From an uncultured Aquimarina sp. (GTDB lineage Bacteria > Bacteroidota > Bacteroidia > Flavobacteriales > Flavobacteriaceae): a stretch of DNA of 64,000 nucleotides. The DNA is taken from NCBI GenBank assembly GCA_947500845.1, contig CANMTP010000005.1, forward strand, positions 124,001-188,000. The letters run 5' to 3'. The number at the start of each line of letters is the position of its first letter. Position 1 is the stretch's first letter. The position numbers were made by a program, and so were the translations under genes. The notes under the pieces were generated by a model that was not told the DNA's origin, searched no databases, and saw only the letters and a program-made list of their open reading frames with translations. Below, in pieces: positions 38,022 through 47,310 of the stretch.

Positions 38022-39485
38022 ATGAAAACATTTATAAAACACACTATAAAAAGTACACTTTTTCTTGGTGCCTGTATGGCTGGCTTTTTAAGTTGTTCGG
38101 ATGATGATGACTCTTCAAACAATCAAGAAGAAATAATTGTTCAGGAGGATTTAAGATTGGATCTTACTGCATTTACCAAAGCTGATGCCGGCGTAATGAT
38201 GCAGGCATTTTATTGGGATGTAGAACCCATTGGAGGTTGGTATGACGAGGTAAGTTCTAAAATTGAAGATTGGTCGGCATCAGGGGTCAACCGAATCTGG
38301 TTACCCGCCCCAGGTAAGGGTGCATCAGGCCAATTCTCTATGGGATATGACCCGATGGACTACTTTGATGTTGGAGAATTTAGTCAACGAGGAGCAGAAA
38401 ATAAGGAAACTCGCTTTGGTTCAAGACTAGAGTTAGAGAATTTAATACAAAAATCCCATGATCATGGGGTTGAAGTCATTGCTGATATTGTACTGGGTCA
38501 TAATTCTGGTGGGGGTTTACAGTCGAATCCATTTAGAGGAGGTACCGAAGTATATTCTTTATTTAATGAAGAAAACGGAAACGCTTCCGGTAAATTTAAC
38601 CGAACTAATGAACATTTTCATCCAAATGATATTCATAGTAACGATGAACAAGCTTTATTCTTTGCTGAAACTGACTTATGCCACGATCAACAATATGTGC
38701 AAGATTGGTTATGGGGTCGAGATGATTCTGTAGCAGAATTCTACAAAAACACATTAGGTTTTGATGGATGGCGCTTTGATTATGTAAAAAGTTTTGCTCC
38801 TAAATGGGTAAAGGCCTGGAATGATAAGGTAGGAGGATTTTCTGTGGGAGAAAACTTTGATGGTAATCAACAGGTATTGAAAGATTGGGTGGATGCTTCT
38901 GGATCTCCTGCCTTCGATTTTGCTTGCTTTTACAGGTTAGAAGAATCATTAGATCGTAACAAAGATCTAACGGCTTTAGGAGAAGAAGGTAATATGCTGC
39001 GTAAAATATATCCTGACAAGGCAGTTACTTTTACGGCTAACCACGATACAGAAAAAGATGAAAACGTTAATAATAGCATAAGCTATTCTAATAAGCTTTT
39101 GGCTTATTCCTATATGCTGACTCATGATGGCTATCCCACCATTTTCTATCTTGACTATGAAAACGAATCTTTTAAGGACAATATTAAAAACCTTATTTTA
39201 ATTAATCGTACTATCGCCACAGGGGATATTGAAATTATTGAAGCGAATAAGGACGAATACATTATGAAAAGAAATGGTAACGGTGACAATCCTGGGCTTA
39301 TCCTATATATGAATATAAGCAACAATACAAAGCAATACGAGATACAAACAAATTGGTCTAATAAAACGCTTGTTGATTATGCAAACAATTCAAAGTTGAC
39401 TCCTGCTACTAGTGCTGAAGGCAATACGACGATTTACGCTCCTGCTGGAAGTTTTTCGATCTGGTCTATAGGAAAGGAACAATAG
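38022..39485 (+). CDS. GH13 alpha-amylase, surface lipoprotein (SusG-like role)
   Basis: The lipobox FLSCSDDDDSS carries a run of Asp directly after the Cys, typical for export to the outer face. The GH13 barrel follows: MMQAFYWDV near 62-70, IADIVLGHNS (region I), nucleophile Asp253 in WRFDYVKSF, acid/base Glu277 in SVGENFDG, and Asp342 in TANHDTEKD. At 487 residues it lacks the starch-binding insert of the Bacteroides SusG and looks more like a liquefying bacterial or plant-type amylase. By position, last in susCDE, it is the enzyme that makes the first cuts in starch at the surface. Confidence 0.93.
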   Translation: MKTFIKHTIKSTLFLGACMAGFLSCSDDDDSSNNQEEIIVQEDLRLDLTAFTKADAGVMMQAFYWDVEPIGGWYDEVSSKIEDWSASGVNRIWLPAPGKGASGQFSMGYDPMDYFDVGEFSQRGAENKETRFGSRLELENLIQKSHDHGVEVIADIVLGHNSGGGLQSNPFRGGTEVYSLFNEENGNASGKFNRTNEHFHPNDIHSNDEQALFFAETDLCHDQQYVQDWLWGRDDSVAEFYKNTLGFDGWRFDYVKSFAPKWVKAWNDKVGGFSVGENFDGNQQVLKDWVDASGSPAFDFACFYRLEESLDRNKDLTALGEEGNMLRKIYPDKAVTFTANHDTEKDENVNNSISYSNKLLAYSYMLTHDGYPTIFYLDYENESFKDNIKNLILINRTIATGDIEIIEANKDEYIMKRNGNGDNPGLILYMNISNNTKQYEIQTNWSNKTLVDYANNSKLTPATSAEGNTTIYAPAGSFSIWSIGKEQ

Positions 39486-39520
39486 ATATACAACTATTTA
39501 TCTAATTAGCCAATAATTTT

Positions 39521-39554
39521 AAAAGGCTGCCTTTTTAAGGCAGCCTTTTTTTTG
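39521..39554 (+). terminator. Intrinsic terminator of the sus operon
   Basis: AAAAGGCTGCCTT pairs with AAGGCAGCCTTTT around a three-base loop, followed by more Ts. It lies 35 bases after the amylase stop. Confidence 0.88.
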
Positions 39555-39671
39555 AAAAAACGAAATTCTGATAAAGAATAAACTAAAATATAAACTTTCA
39601 TTGATCAGTTATTTTTTTAATCAAAATTTCTTAATTCAACTTTAATAAAAAAGAATTACTTTTCTTTGTAA

Positions 39672-39697
39672 AAGATCTTCTGGATTAAGAAGATCTT
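39672..39697 (+). promoter_or_regulatory. Palindromic hairpin in the leader of the C39 exporter gene
   Basis: AAGATCTTCT and AGAAGATCTT form a perfect 10-bp stem with a six-base loop, 37 bases before the exporter ATG. Downstream bases are AATTTTAC, not a clear T tract. It could be an operator, a leader hairpin or a weak terminator. Confidence 0.5.
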
Positions 39698-39733
39698 AAT
39701 TTTACACAAAATCAATATAATTAAATACGCTTA

Positions 39734-41938
39734 ATGCCTAAATTTCCGTTTTATAATCAAGCCGAATCTAAAGATTGTGGACCAACTTGTATTAAGATAA
39801 TAGCAAAACACTACGGAAGAGTTCTTAATACCCAAAAACTTCGAACCTTAAGTGAAACTACACGAGAAGGGAGTTCTCTTTTGGGACTTAGTGATGCTGT
39901 TGAAGAAATAGGGTTTAGATCTCTGGGTGTAAAGCTTTCTCTTAAAAAATTAGATGAAGTTCCTCTACCCTGTATTGTTCACTGGAATAAGGTACATTAT
40001 GTAGTAGTTTATAAAATTAAGTATAAGCGTAATGGAGATGCCACTATTTTTGTTTCAGATCCTGCTCATGGCCTCATTACTTATACCAAAGAAGAATTTA
40101 TAAAAGCCTGGATTGGAAATAATGCAGACGAAAATACAGAAGAAGGTGTTGCACTTTTATTAGAACCTACTCCAAAATTTTACAACGATAATTTAGACGA
40201 GGAAGACGAGAAATTTGGGTTTAAATTTATTTCTAAATACATATTTAAGTATAAATCATTCCTGTTCCAATTAGCTCTTGGTTTGGGTGCTGGTAGTTTA
40301 TTGCAGCTTATTACCCCTTTTCTTACTCAAAGTATAGTGGATGTAGGGATCAAGAATCAAGACATCAATTTTATCTACCTTGTCTTGATTGCTATGCTTT
40401 CATTATTTATAGGAAGAACGCTAATCAATGTGCTTAGAAGTTGGATTTTACTTCATTTAAGTACTCGTATTAATATTTCGTTGATTTCAGATTTCTTTAT
40501 TAAATTAATGAACCTTCCTATCGCCTATTTTGATGTTAAGATGACAGGAGATTTATTACAGAGAATCAATGATCATAAACGAATAGAACAAATATTGACG
40601 ATGTCCTCATTGAATGTGCTGTTTTCAATGGTTAACCTCATTGTATTCAGTATTGTGTTGATTTACTATAGCATTCCAATCTTTGGTATTTTTGCGATCG
40701 GAAGTACATTTTATTTTGCCTGGATCCTTATTTTCTTTAAAAAACGTAAGAAACTGGATTACAAACGCTTTTCTCAAATAAGTGAAGAACAAAGTAAAGT
40801 TATTGAGCTTGTTAACGGTATGCAGGAAATCAAGCTGCATAATGCTGAAAAAAGAAAACGATGGAACTGGGAATTTGTTCAAGCCAAACTATTTAAAATA
40901 TCAATAGAAAATTTAGCCCTTGAACAATATCAAAATGTAGGATCGTCTTTTATCAATGAGCTTAAAAATATATTTATTACCGTTTTTTCTGCAAAACTGG
41001 TTATAGACGGTGATATCACACTAGGTATGATGCTTGCCATCACCGCGATTGTGGGTCAACTTAATGCTCCTATAACTCAGCTAATTAATTTTTTAAGAGA
41101 GCTACAGGATGCACAAATTTCTTTGGAGCGTTTGGGAGAAATACATAATAAAGAAGACGAAGAGCATGCTGGTGACGAAAAGATCAAAGAAATTCCTGAA
41201 AATTCTGGTTTTGAAATAAAAAACCTGGCTTTTAGATATGTTGGATCTGACAAAAAGGTCCTTGAAAATTTGAATTTATCTATCCCTGCCAATAAAATAA
41301 CAGCAGTAGTTGGTGTTAGCGGAAGTGGAAAAACAACGCTAATGAAACTTTTACTCAAGTTTTATGAACCAGATGAAGGACAAATTTTTATAGGCCCTCA
41401 TGATTTGCACCATGTATCACAAAAAGCGTGGAGAGATCATTTTGGAGTGGTGATGCAAGAAGGCTATATTTTTAATGATACTATTGCTAATAATATTGCT
41501 GTTGGAGAAGATTATGTAGATAAGAAAAAATTGGCGCATGCAGTTGATGTTGCTAATATCAAGGAATTTATAGAATCACTCCCTTTGTCCTACAATACGA
41601 AAATCGGTATGGAAGGTGTAGGTCTAAGTACTGGTCAAAAACAACGTTTGTTTATTGCGCGTTCTGTTTACAAAAATCCTAAATTCTTGTTCTTTGACGA
41701 GGCAACGTCTGCTCTCGATGCAAACAATGAAAAAGTAATCATGGAGAAACTAGATACTTTTTTCAAGAACAAAACGGTCATGGTGATTGCACACCGTTTA
41801 AGTACTGTGAAAAATGCGCATCAGATTGTAGTTTTGGATAAAGGTGAAATCATAGAAGTTGGTAATCATGAAGAACTGATCAAAAAGAAAGGAAGCTATT
41901 ATAATTTAGTGAAAAATCAATTAGAATTGGGTAAGTGA
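39734..41938 (+). CDS. Peptidase-containing ABC transporter (C39 bacteriocin-processing exporter)
   Basis: A PCAT-type exporter: it removes a double-glycine leader peptide and exports the mature peptide. The N-terminal C39 peptidase has catalytic Cys15 (KDCGPTC), His88 (VHYVVV) and Asp109 (SDPAHG). About six membrane segments follow (residues 165-430). The ATPase has Walker A GVSGSGKTT near 530, the signature in a slightly unusual form LSTGQKQR near 632, and Walker B FLFFDEATSALD near 651. At 734 residues it is full length and all catalytic residues are present. A HlyD-type adaptor gene follows 143 bases downstream. No precursor peptide gene was found beside it. Confidence 0.95.
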   Translation: MPKFPFYNQAESKDCGPTCIKIIAKHYGRVLNTQKLRTLSETTREGSSLLGLSDAVEEIGFRSLGVKLSLKKLDEVPLPCIVHWNKVHYVVVYKIKYKRNGDATIFVSDPAHGLITYTKEEFIKAWIGNNADENTEEGVALLLEPTPKFYNDNLDEEDEKFGFKFISKYIFKYKSFLFQLALGLGAGSLLQLITPFLTQSIVDVGIKNQDINFIYLVLIAMLSLFIGRTLINVLRSWILLHLSTRINISLISDFFIKLMNLPIAYFDVKMTGDLLQRINDHKRIEQILTMSSLNVLFSMVNLIVFSIVLIYYSIPIFGIFAIGSTFYFAWILIFFKKRKKLDYKRFSQISEEQSKVIELVNGMQEIKLHNAEKRKRWNWEFVQAKLFKISIENLALEQYQNVGSSFINELKNIFITVFSAKLVIDGDITLGMMLAITAIVGQLNAPITQLINFLRELQDAQISLERLGEIHNKEDEEHAGDEKIKEIPENSGFEIKNLAFRYVGSDKKVLENLNLSIPANKITAVVGVSGSGKTTLMKLLLKFYEPDEGQIFIGPHDLHHVSQKAWRDHFGVVMQEGYIFNDTIANNIAVGEDYVDKKKLAHAVDVANIKEFIESLPLSYNTKIGMEGVGLSTGQKQRLFIARSVYKNPKFLFFDEATSALDANNEKVIMEKLDTFFKNKTVMVIAHRLSTVKNAHQIVVLDKGEIIEVGNHEELIKKKGSYYNLVKNQLELGK

Positions 41939-42081
41939 GATTTTTGATATTAGATATTAGATTTTTGATGTTGGATGATAGATACCAGAAATTAAACACG
42001 AGATACTGAATACTGAATACTGAATACTGGAAATTATAAAAACCTTGTTCAACATTCTAATATTATTTTTAATTTTAAAAA
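41939..42081. repeat. Tandem ATACTGA repeat in the exporter-HlyD spacer
   Basis: Four consecutive 7-base units (ATACTGA three times, then ATACTGG) occupy 42003-42030. They follow an imperfect run of GATATTAGATATTAGA-type words at about 41946-41980. Such a repeat may vary in length between strains and change the spacing of the two genes. No gene lies in this spacer. Confidence 0.6.
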
Positions 42082-43374
42082 ATGCCAGAAGCTTTAGACG
42101 AAATACAATTAAGAAGTGAAGAGGTACAGGAGATCCTTACCAGAGTGCCGCATTGGATGATTAGGTGGGGTAATTTATTGATTTTGGTGTTGGTTTTGAT
42201 GTTGTTATTTCTCTCTTGGTTGGTTAAATATCCAGACGTGATACCGGCAGAGGCCATTATCACCACTCAGATTCCTCCACAAAAAGAGTATGCCAAAGTT
42301 AGTGGTAAAATCGAAGCAATTTTGGTAGAAGATGGTCAAATAGTTCCAGAGAATACTCCTTTGGCCATTCTAACCAATACAGCTAATTATCAGGATGTAT
42401 TTACGCTTCAATCTATTATTGATACAATATCAATAAATAGTAAATCGTTCAGTTTTCCAATAAAAGAGATTCCTGTATTGTTTCTTGGAGATATTGAAAC
42501 GAGCTTTGCTATTTTTGAGAATAGCTATTCAGAATATCTACTGAATAAAGAGCTACGGCCTTTTTCTAATGAAGCACTGGCAAACCAAATATCATTATCA
42601 GAATTATACAGAAGACAAGAAAGTTTAAGGGGACAAAAAAGAATTGCAAGAACAGAATTAGATTTCAAGAAAAAAGATTTTGAGCGTCAAAAAAATTTAT
42701 TTGAAAAAGGTGTTATCTCTGCTCAAGAGTTTGAAAATAAAAAGATTGATCTTTTGCAAGCCGAACGAAATTATGAAAGTAATAATGTTCAGCTGTCACA
42801 GATCAATGAAAGCATAAGTGCTGCAACAAAAACATCAAGGGGTACCGAGATCAACCAGCAAAAAGAAGAGGTAAGTTTGCGTAAAAAAGTCTTACAATCT
42901 TTTGATCAATTGAAAAAAAGTATCAAAGACTGGGAGCTTCAATTTGTTTTAAAATCAGATATAGAGGGTCGTGTTTCTTTTCTTAATTTCTGGACTCAAA
43001 ATCAAACGGTTGCTGCAGGAGATTTGGTATTCATCATAATTCCATCAGAAGATTCTTCCTATCTGGCAAAAATTAAAGCTCCTTCTCAAAACTCAGGTAA
43101 AATAAAAATTGGTCAGACAGCTAATATTAGATTAGAAAATTTTCCTGATAATGAATTTGGAACGCTAAAGGGAACCGTAAAAAGCATTTCTCTTTTACCA
43201 GATAAAGATGGATTATATTTAATAGATGTAGAATTACCCGAAAAACTAATAACAACGTATAACAAAGAAATTCCTTTCAAACAGGAAATGAGAGGTGTAG
43301 TAGAAATTATTACAGAAGATCTTCGCCTCATAGAACGTTTCTTCTATCAGTTTAGGACAATAATGGATAAATAA
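42082..43374 (+). CDS. HlyD-family membrane fusion protein
   Basis: This periplasmic adaptor is anchored by one N-terminal membrane segment (about residues 30-50, LILVLVLMLLFLSWLV). A biotinyl-lipoyl-like half motif follows (YAKVSGKIEAILVEDGQIV, near 73-91), then a long coiled coil rich in Lys, Glu and Gln (about 170-300, with RQKNLFEKGVISAQEFENKK), the second lipoyl half (DIEGRVSFLNFW) and a beta-barrel domain. It bridges the C39 ABC exporter to an outer-membrane channel that is not encoded in this window. Full length at 430 residues. Confidence 0.92.
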   Translation: MPEALDEIQLRSEEVQEILTRVPHWMIRWGNLLILVLVLMLLFLSWLVKYPDVIPAEAIITTQIPPQKEYAKVSGKIEAILVEDGQIVPENTPLAILTNTANYQDVFTLQSIIDTISINSKSFSFPIKEIPVLFLGDIETSFAIFENSYSEYLLNKELRPFSNEALANQISLSELYRRQESLRGQKRIARTELDFKKKDFERQKNLFEKGVISAQEFENKKIDLLQAERNYESNNVQLSQINESISAATKTSRGTEINQQKEEVSLRKKVLQSFDQLKKSIKDWELQFVLKSDIEGRVSFLNFWTQNQTVAAGDLVFIIIPSEDSSYLAKIKAPSQNSGKIKIGQTANIRLENFPDNEFGTLKGTVKSISLLPDKDGLYLIDVELPEKLITTYNKEIPFKQEMRGVVEIITEDLRLIERFFYQFRTIMDK

Positions 43375-43375
43375 A

Positions 43376-43409
43376 AAGACCTGATCGATTTTGAAACTTA
43401 CCAGGTCTT
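43376..43409 (-). terminator. Terminator of the DUF885 gene
   Basis: AAGACCTG and CAGGTCTT pair around 18 bases. On the minus strand the stem is followed by TTTTATTTA. The lower end touches the HlyD stop codon on the plus strand. Confidence 0.6.
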
Positions 43410-43428
43410 AAAAGATTTCAAAATACAA

Positions 43429-45303
43429 TTAAGATTTAGTAGTCCCTTCTTTACTTTTGATAGCTATCCATTTTTCAACGAGTTCTTCTAATACGTTAAG
43501 AGGAACAGCTCCATTTGTCAAAACTACATCGTGAAACTCTCTAATATTAAATTGATCCCCTAACTTTTCCCTTGCATTTTCACGTAGCTCAAGAATTTTG
43601 TTCATGCCTATTTTATAGGCAGTTGCCTGGCTTGGCATTACTATATGACGTTCGACCATTTTTACAGCATCACTCTCTGCATTTGGTGTATTATCGGTGT
43701 AATATTTAATACCTTCCTCTCGTGTCCATTTTTTTGCATGAATTCCTGTATCCACTACTAATCTACAAGCTCTCCAGAGTTCCATTGCCAACCTTCCAAA
43801 ATCTGAATAAGGATCATTATACAATCCTATTTCTTTGGGTAAAAGTTCTGTATACAATCCCCAACCTTCTGTATAGGCTGTATACCCAGCAAATTTCCTA
43901 AATTCTGGTATATTTTCTAATTCTTGTGCTATAGAACGTTGCATATGATGTCCAGGGATCCCCTCATGGTAGGCCAATGCTTCCATTTGATACTTTGGCA
44001 TTGCCTTCATATCATACAAATTGGCATAATATCTTCCAGGTCTTGAACCATCTGGCGTTCCCCTTTGATAAAATGCTTTTCCGGCACTTTTCTCCCTAAA
44101 GGGCTCTACAGCTTTTACTACAATATCTGCTTTTGGTTTGGTAATAAATAATTCGTCCAATCTAGACTTCATATTATCGATTAGCCCGACTGCTTGTTTT
44201 AGATATGCTTCTTGGCCTTCTTCATTATTTGGAAAATAGAACTTTTCATCCTCTTTTAGGTATTTGAAGAAATCCTTTAGAGTACCTTCGTACTTAACTT
44301 GTTTCATAATATCTCGCATTTCTTTGTGAATACGGTCTACTTCTTTTAAACCAAGTTCGTGAATTTCATCCGCAGTCATATCGGTAGTGGTGGTTCGCTT
44401 CAATGCTACATCATAAAAAGAATTTCCTTTAGGAAATTTCCAACAACCGTCTTCTGTTGTCGCTCTTTGTTGTTGCCCTTCAAGAAAAGAAATGAGATTA
44501 TCGTAAGCGGGTTTAAAGCTTTCAATCAATGACTTTTCTGCCTGAGAAACAAGTTCGCTTTTATCTTTATCTGATAACTCTAAGGCTGATATTTTTCTTT
44601 TGAAGTCATCCAGCAGCGTGCTTTCTTTATTTGATTCATCGAACGGTTGACCTATTATGATATTTTGACAATCTTCCAGGACTTTGGTGAAAACAAACTT
44701 TGGAGGAATGATACCGTTCTTTTCTCTAATTTTCATGTTATCAATTAGTTGTTTAAACAATTCTTCCAAACCATCCAATCGAGAAATATAAGCCTCGGCA
44801 TCGCTTTTATCTTCTACTCTATGCATATTAATCATAAAAGCAGGAACTTGAGCATGCATACCACTCATTTGATTCACCGGATAATTGTAAAACCGATATT
44901 GAAAATCTTTGATTTGGTTTTCCAAATCTTGCCACATCAGTTTATAACTTAGCTTTGTCGCCTCATTCAATCTAGAAATATCTACAGAATCTTTTAGGTA
45001 TGCCAAACGTTGTTTTGTACGTTCTAAATCTTCTACTTCTTTCTTCGAGGATATATCATCCCATTTACCATAATCAGCAGTTTTAATTCCCAGATAGGTT
45101 TGTGTCATAGGCGACCTTGATACCTCTTCCTGAAATTGTGTTTCGAACCAATTATTCAATTTATTAGAATACCCTTCTATAGCTTGAGGTGTTCTGGCAA
45201 CTTTTTTTTCCTCTTCACTACTCTGCTTCTTACAACTAAATGTTATGAAAAGACAAAAGAAAACTAATAAATTCATTTTTATTTTATTCGTCATAGTCTT
45301 CAT
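43429..45303 (-). CDS. DUF885 family lipoprotein, putative metallopeptidase
   Basis: The lipobox (TFSCKKQ, Cys about 24) marks an envelope lipoprotein. DUF885 proteins are long helical proteins with an HExxxxH-like HEGIPGHHMQ motif (about residues 443-452) and EGWGLYTELLPKE near 474-486, which recall the zinc site of M2/M32-type carboxypeptidases; catalytic activity is inferred for most members. At 624 residues it is full length. It lies 15 bases after the S15-type hydrolase gene on the same strand, so both may belong to one peptide-degrading unit. Two close ATGs at codons 1 and 4 are possible starts. Confidence 0.9.
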   Translation of the reverse strand: MKTMTNKIKMNLLVFFCLFITFSCKKQSSEEEKKVARTPQAIEGYSNKLNNWFETQFQEEVSRSPMTQTYLGIKTADYGKWDDISSKKEVEDLERTKQRLAYLKDSVDISRLNEATKLSYKLMWQDLENQIKDFQYRFYNYPVNQMSGMHAQVPAFMINMHRVEDKSDAEAYISRLDGLEELFKQLIDNMKIREKNGIIPPKFVFTKVLEDCQNIIIGQPFDESNKESTLLDDFKRKISALELSDKDKSELVSQAEKSLIESFKPAYDNLISFLEGQQQRATTEDGCWKFPKGNSFYDVALKRTTTTDMTADEIHELGLKEVDRIHKEMRDIMKQVKYEGTLKDFFKYLKEDEKFYFPNNEEGQEAYLKQAVGLIDNMKSRLDELFITKPKADIVVKAVEPFREKSAGKAFYQRGTPDGSRPGRYYANLYDMKAMPKYQMEALAYHEGIPGHHMQRSIAQELENIPEFRKFAGYTAYTEGWGLYTELLPKEIGLYNDPYSDFGRLAMELWRACRLVVDTGIHAKKWTREEGIKYYTDNTPNAESDAVKMVERHIVMPSQATAYKIGMNKILELRENAREKLGDQFNIREFHDVVLTNGAVPLNVLEELVEKWIAIKSKEGTTKS

Positions 45304-45318
45304 TTAAGTTTGGCTTAT

Positions 45319-47169
45319 TTATTTTAAAATTGAAACTTCTATAGCAGAATCATGATAAATTTTATGAGTTTGCTTAGTAAAATCAGTTGCTGCAGCCTCA
45401 AAAATATTGGGAACATACGTTTGAGGGTTTAAATCGATTAAAGGAAACCAAGTACTTTGCACCTGAACTTGAATTTTATGGCCTTTCTTAAAAGTATGAT
45501 GTACATCTTGTAATTTAATATTTACATCTGTCTTCTGATTTGCAGAAAAAGGTTTTGGTTCACTAAAACTATCTCTAAATCTTCCTCGCATTACTTCGCT
45601 TCGAACCATCATATGATAGTTTGCCATTTTTAAATATTTCTGAGTCTCTTCGTTATCTTCAGCATCGTTAGGATAGACATCAATCAGTTTTACTATCCAA
45701 TCTGCATCTGTACCTGTAGTCGCTACTTTTAATTTTGCCAATACTTCTCCCGACAGTGTTATATCTTCGGTAAGAACAGGGGTTTCAAAAACCAATACAT
45801 CTGGACGTCGAGCGGCAAATCGTTGGTCATCTGTCATATATTTTCTTGGTGTAAATACCATTTTAATATCCTCTGAATATGGTACCGGTTTCTTAGGGTC
45901 ACTTATAAACTCTGAAAAATTTTCGCCAGCTGCATCAGACAACTTATCCTCTGCTGTAAGATAAAAAGTCTTTTTCTCTATGTTTTTAGGAGGCCAGTTT
46001 TCAAAAGAATTCCATTCTTTTTTGCCTGTATCAAAAATCTGGATTTCAGGTAAACCTGTTTTTCCATCAGCTTCACCTTTTAAGAAATGATTAAAAAACT
46101 TGGTCTCTATATTTTTTTGATAATCCAAAGAAAGATCATCTCCAAAATATACATTACCTATAGCTTGACGCTTCTTGTTACGTGCCCAATCACCGTGACT
46201 CCATGGTCCAAAAACCATAATATTATAGTTATCACTTCTCTTCTCTATATTTTCATAGGTTTCAAAAGGACCGTATAAATCTTCAGCATCAAACAATCCC
46301 CCTACCACCATAACTGCAGGTTTTATATTTTGTAAATGCTGAATAATCCCTCTTTTCTGCCAAAATTCATCATAATTAGGGTGCTCCTTAAGCTGCGTCC
46401 AAAAAACATTATCTTCTTTATAATATTTGTCAAGATTACTTAAAGGACCAGCGTCAAGAAAGAATTGATATTGATCTTTACTTTTTAAATCAGGAAAAGT
46501 ATACCAACTTTCGGTCGTGGGTTTGGTCTTTTCATAACCAAACACCGCAGTCGCTCTCCAATAGCTTAATAAATAAGCTCCGTTGTGATGAAAATCGTCA
46601 AAAAAGAAATCTCCTATACAAGCCTGTGGAGATACTGCTTTTAAAGCAGGATGTGAGTCTAATAACGAATACGTTGCATAAAATCCAGGATATGAAATTC
46701 CCCAAACTCCGACCTTTCCGTTATTATTATCTACATTTTTAACCAACCAGTCAATTGTATCATAAGTATCACTAGCCTCATCCACCTGTTTTCCTTTTTT
46801 ATTAGGAATATAAGCTCGCATATTGTCATAAATACCCTCACTCATCCAACGGCCACGAACATCTTGATATACAATTATATTTCCTTCCTTCATCAAAAAT
46901 TCATTAGGCCCGATTTTAGATCTAAATTGGTCCTCACCATACGGTCTTGAACTGTACGGAGTTCTTTGCATAAGAATGGGATATTTTTTTGAAGTATCCT
47001 TGGGAGAATAGATGGTTGTATGTAGTTTAATACCATCCCTCATTTTAATATCAACCTCTTGTTTTGTATACTGAGTTTTTACATCATAGGAATCAGCTAC
47101 TTGAGTGAATCCCGAAATTAGATAAAAAAGAAAAAAACCTCTAAGAAAGATAATTTTAATTGATTGCAT
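45319..47169 (-). CDS. CocE/NonD-family S15-type hydrolase (X-Pro dipeptidyl-peptidase-like)
   Basis: A signal peptide (to about residue 24) precedes an alpha/beta-hydrolase domain with nucleophile Ser159 in GISYPGF. The catalytic-His region WSHGDWA and the Asp region VVGGLFDAEDLYGP also appear. A C-terminal jelly-roll domain (from about 400, to KGHKIQVQVQSTWFPL) is typical of the CocE/PepX family. Members include X-Pro dipeptidyl-peptidases, glutaryl-7-ACA acylases and cocaine esterases, so the exact substrate cannot be assigned. It is 616 residues, full length and probably periplasmic. It is followed closely by the DUF885 gene. Confidence 0.92.
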   Translation of the reverse strand: MQSIKIIFLRGFFLFYLISGFTQVADSYDVKTQYTKQEVDIKMRDGIKLHTTIYSPKDTSKKYPILMQRTPYSSRPYGEDQFRSKIGPNEFLMKEGNIIVYQDVRGRWMSEGIYDNMRAYIPNKKGKQVDEASDTYDTIDWLVKNVDNNNGKVGVWGISYPGFYATYSLLDSHPALKAVSPQACIGDFFFDDFHHNGAYLLSYWRATAVFGYEKTKPTTESWYTFPDLKSKDQYQFFLDAGPLSNLDKYYKEDNVFWTQLKEHPNYDEFWQKRGIIQHLQNIKPAVMVVGGLFDAEDLYGPFETYENIEKRSDNYNIMVFGPWSHGDWARNKKRQAIGNVYFGDDLSLDYQKNIETKFFNHFLKGEADGKTGLPEIQIFDTGKKEWNSFENWPPKNIEKKTFYLTAEDKLSDAAGENFSEFISDPKKPVPYSEDIKMVFTPRKYMTDDQRFAARRPDVLVFETPVLTEDITLSGEVLAKLKVATTGTDADWIVKLIDVYPNDAEDNEETQKYLKMANYHMMVRSEVMRGRFRDSFSEPKPFSANQKTDVNIKLQDVHHTFKKGHKIQVQVQSTWFPLIDLNPQTYVPNIFEAAATDFTKQTHKIYHDSAIEVSILK

Positions 47170-47310
47170 TGGAGTAAATTTAGTTTATCGCTGAAGATAA
47201 AAAAATGGTAGTGCCAGCATTGTATTTTTAAGGAGATTTTAACAAACTAACCCTATTCTGATTAAGAAAACCTCAAAAATTAAGCAAAGAAAGTTTATAG
47301 AAATAAGAGC

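Noticed and set aside
45319..47169. Possible cephalosporin acylase assignment for the CocE-like protein near the lactamase
   Set aside because: The family has mixed substrates, and the lactamase gene is more than 11 kb away, so there is no real context support.
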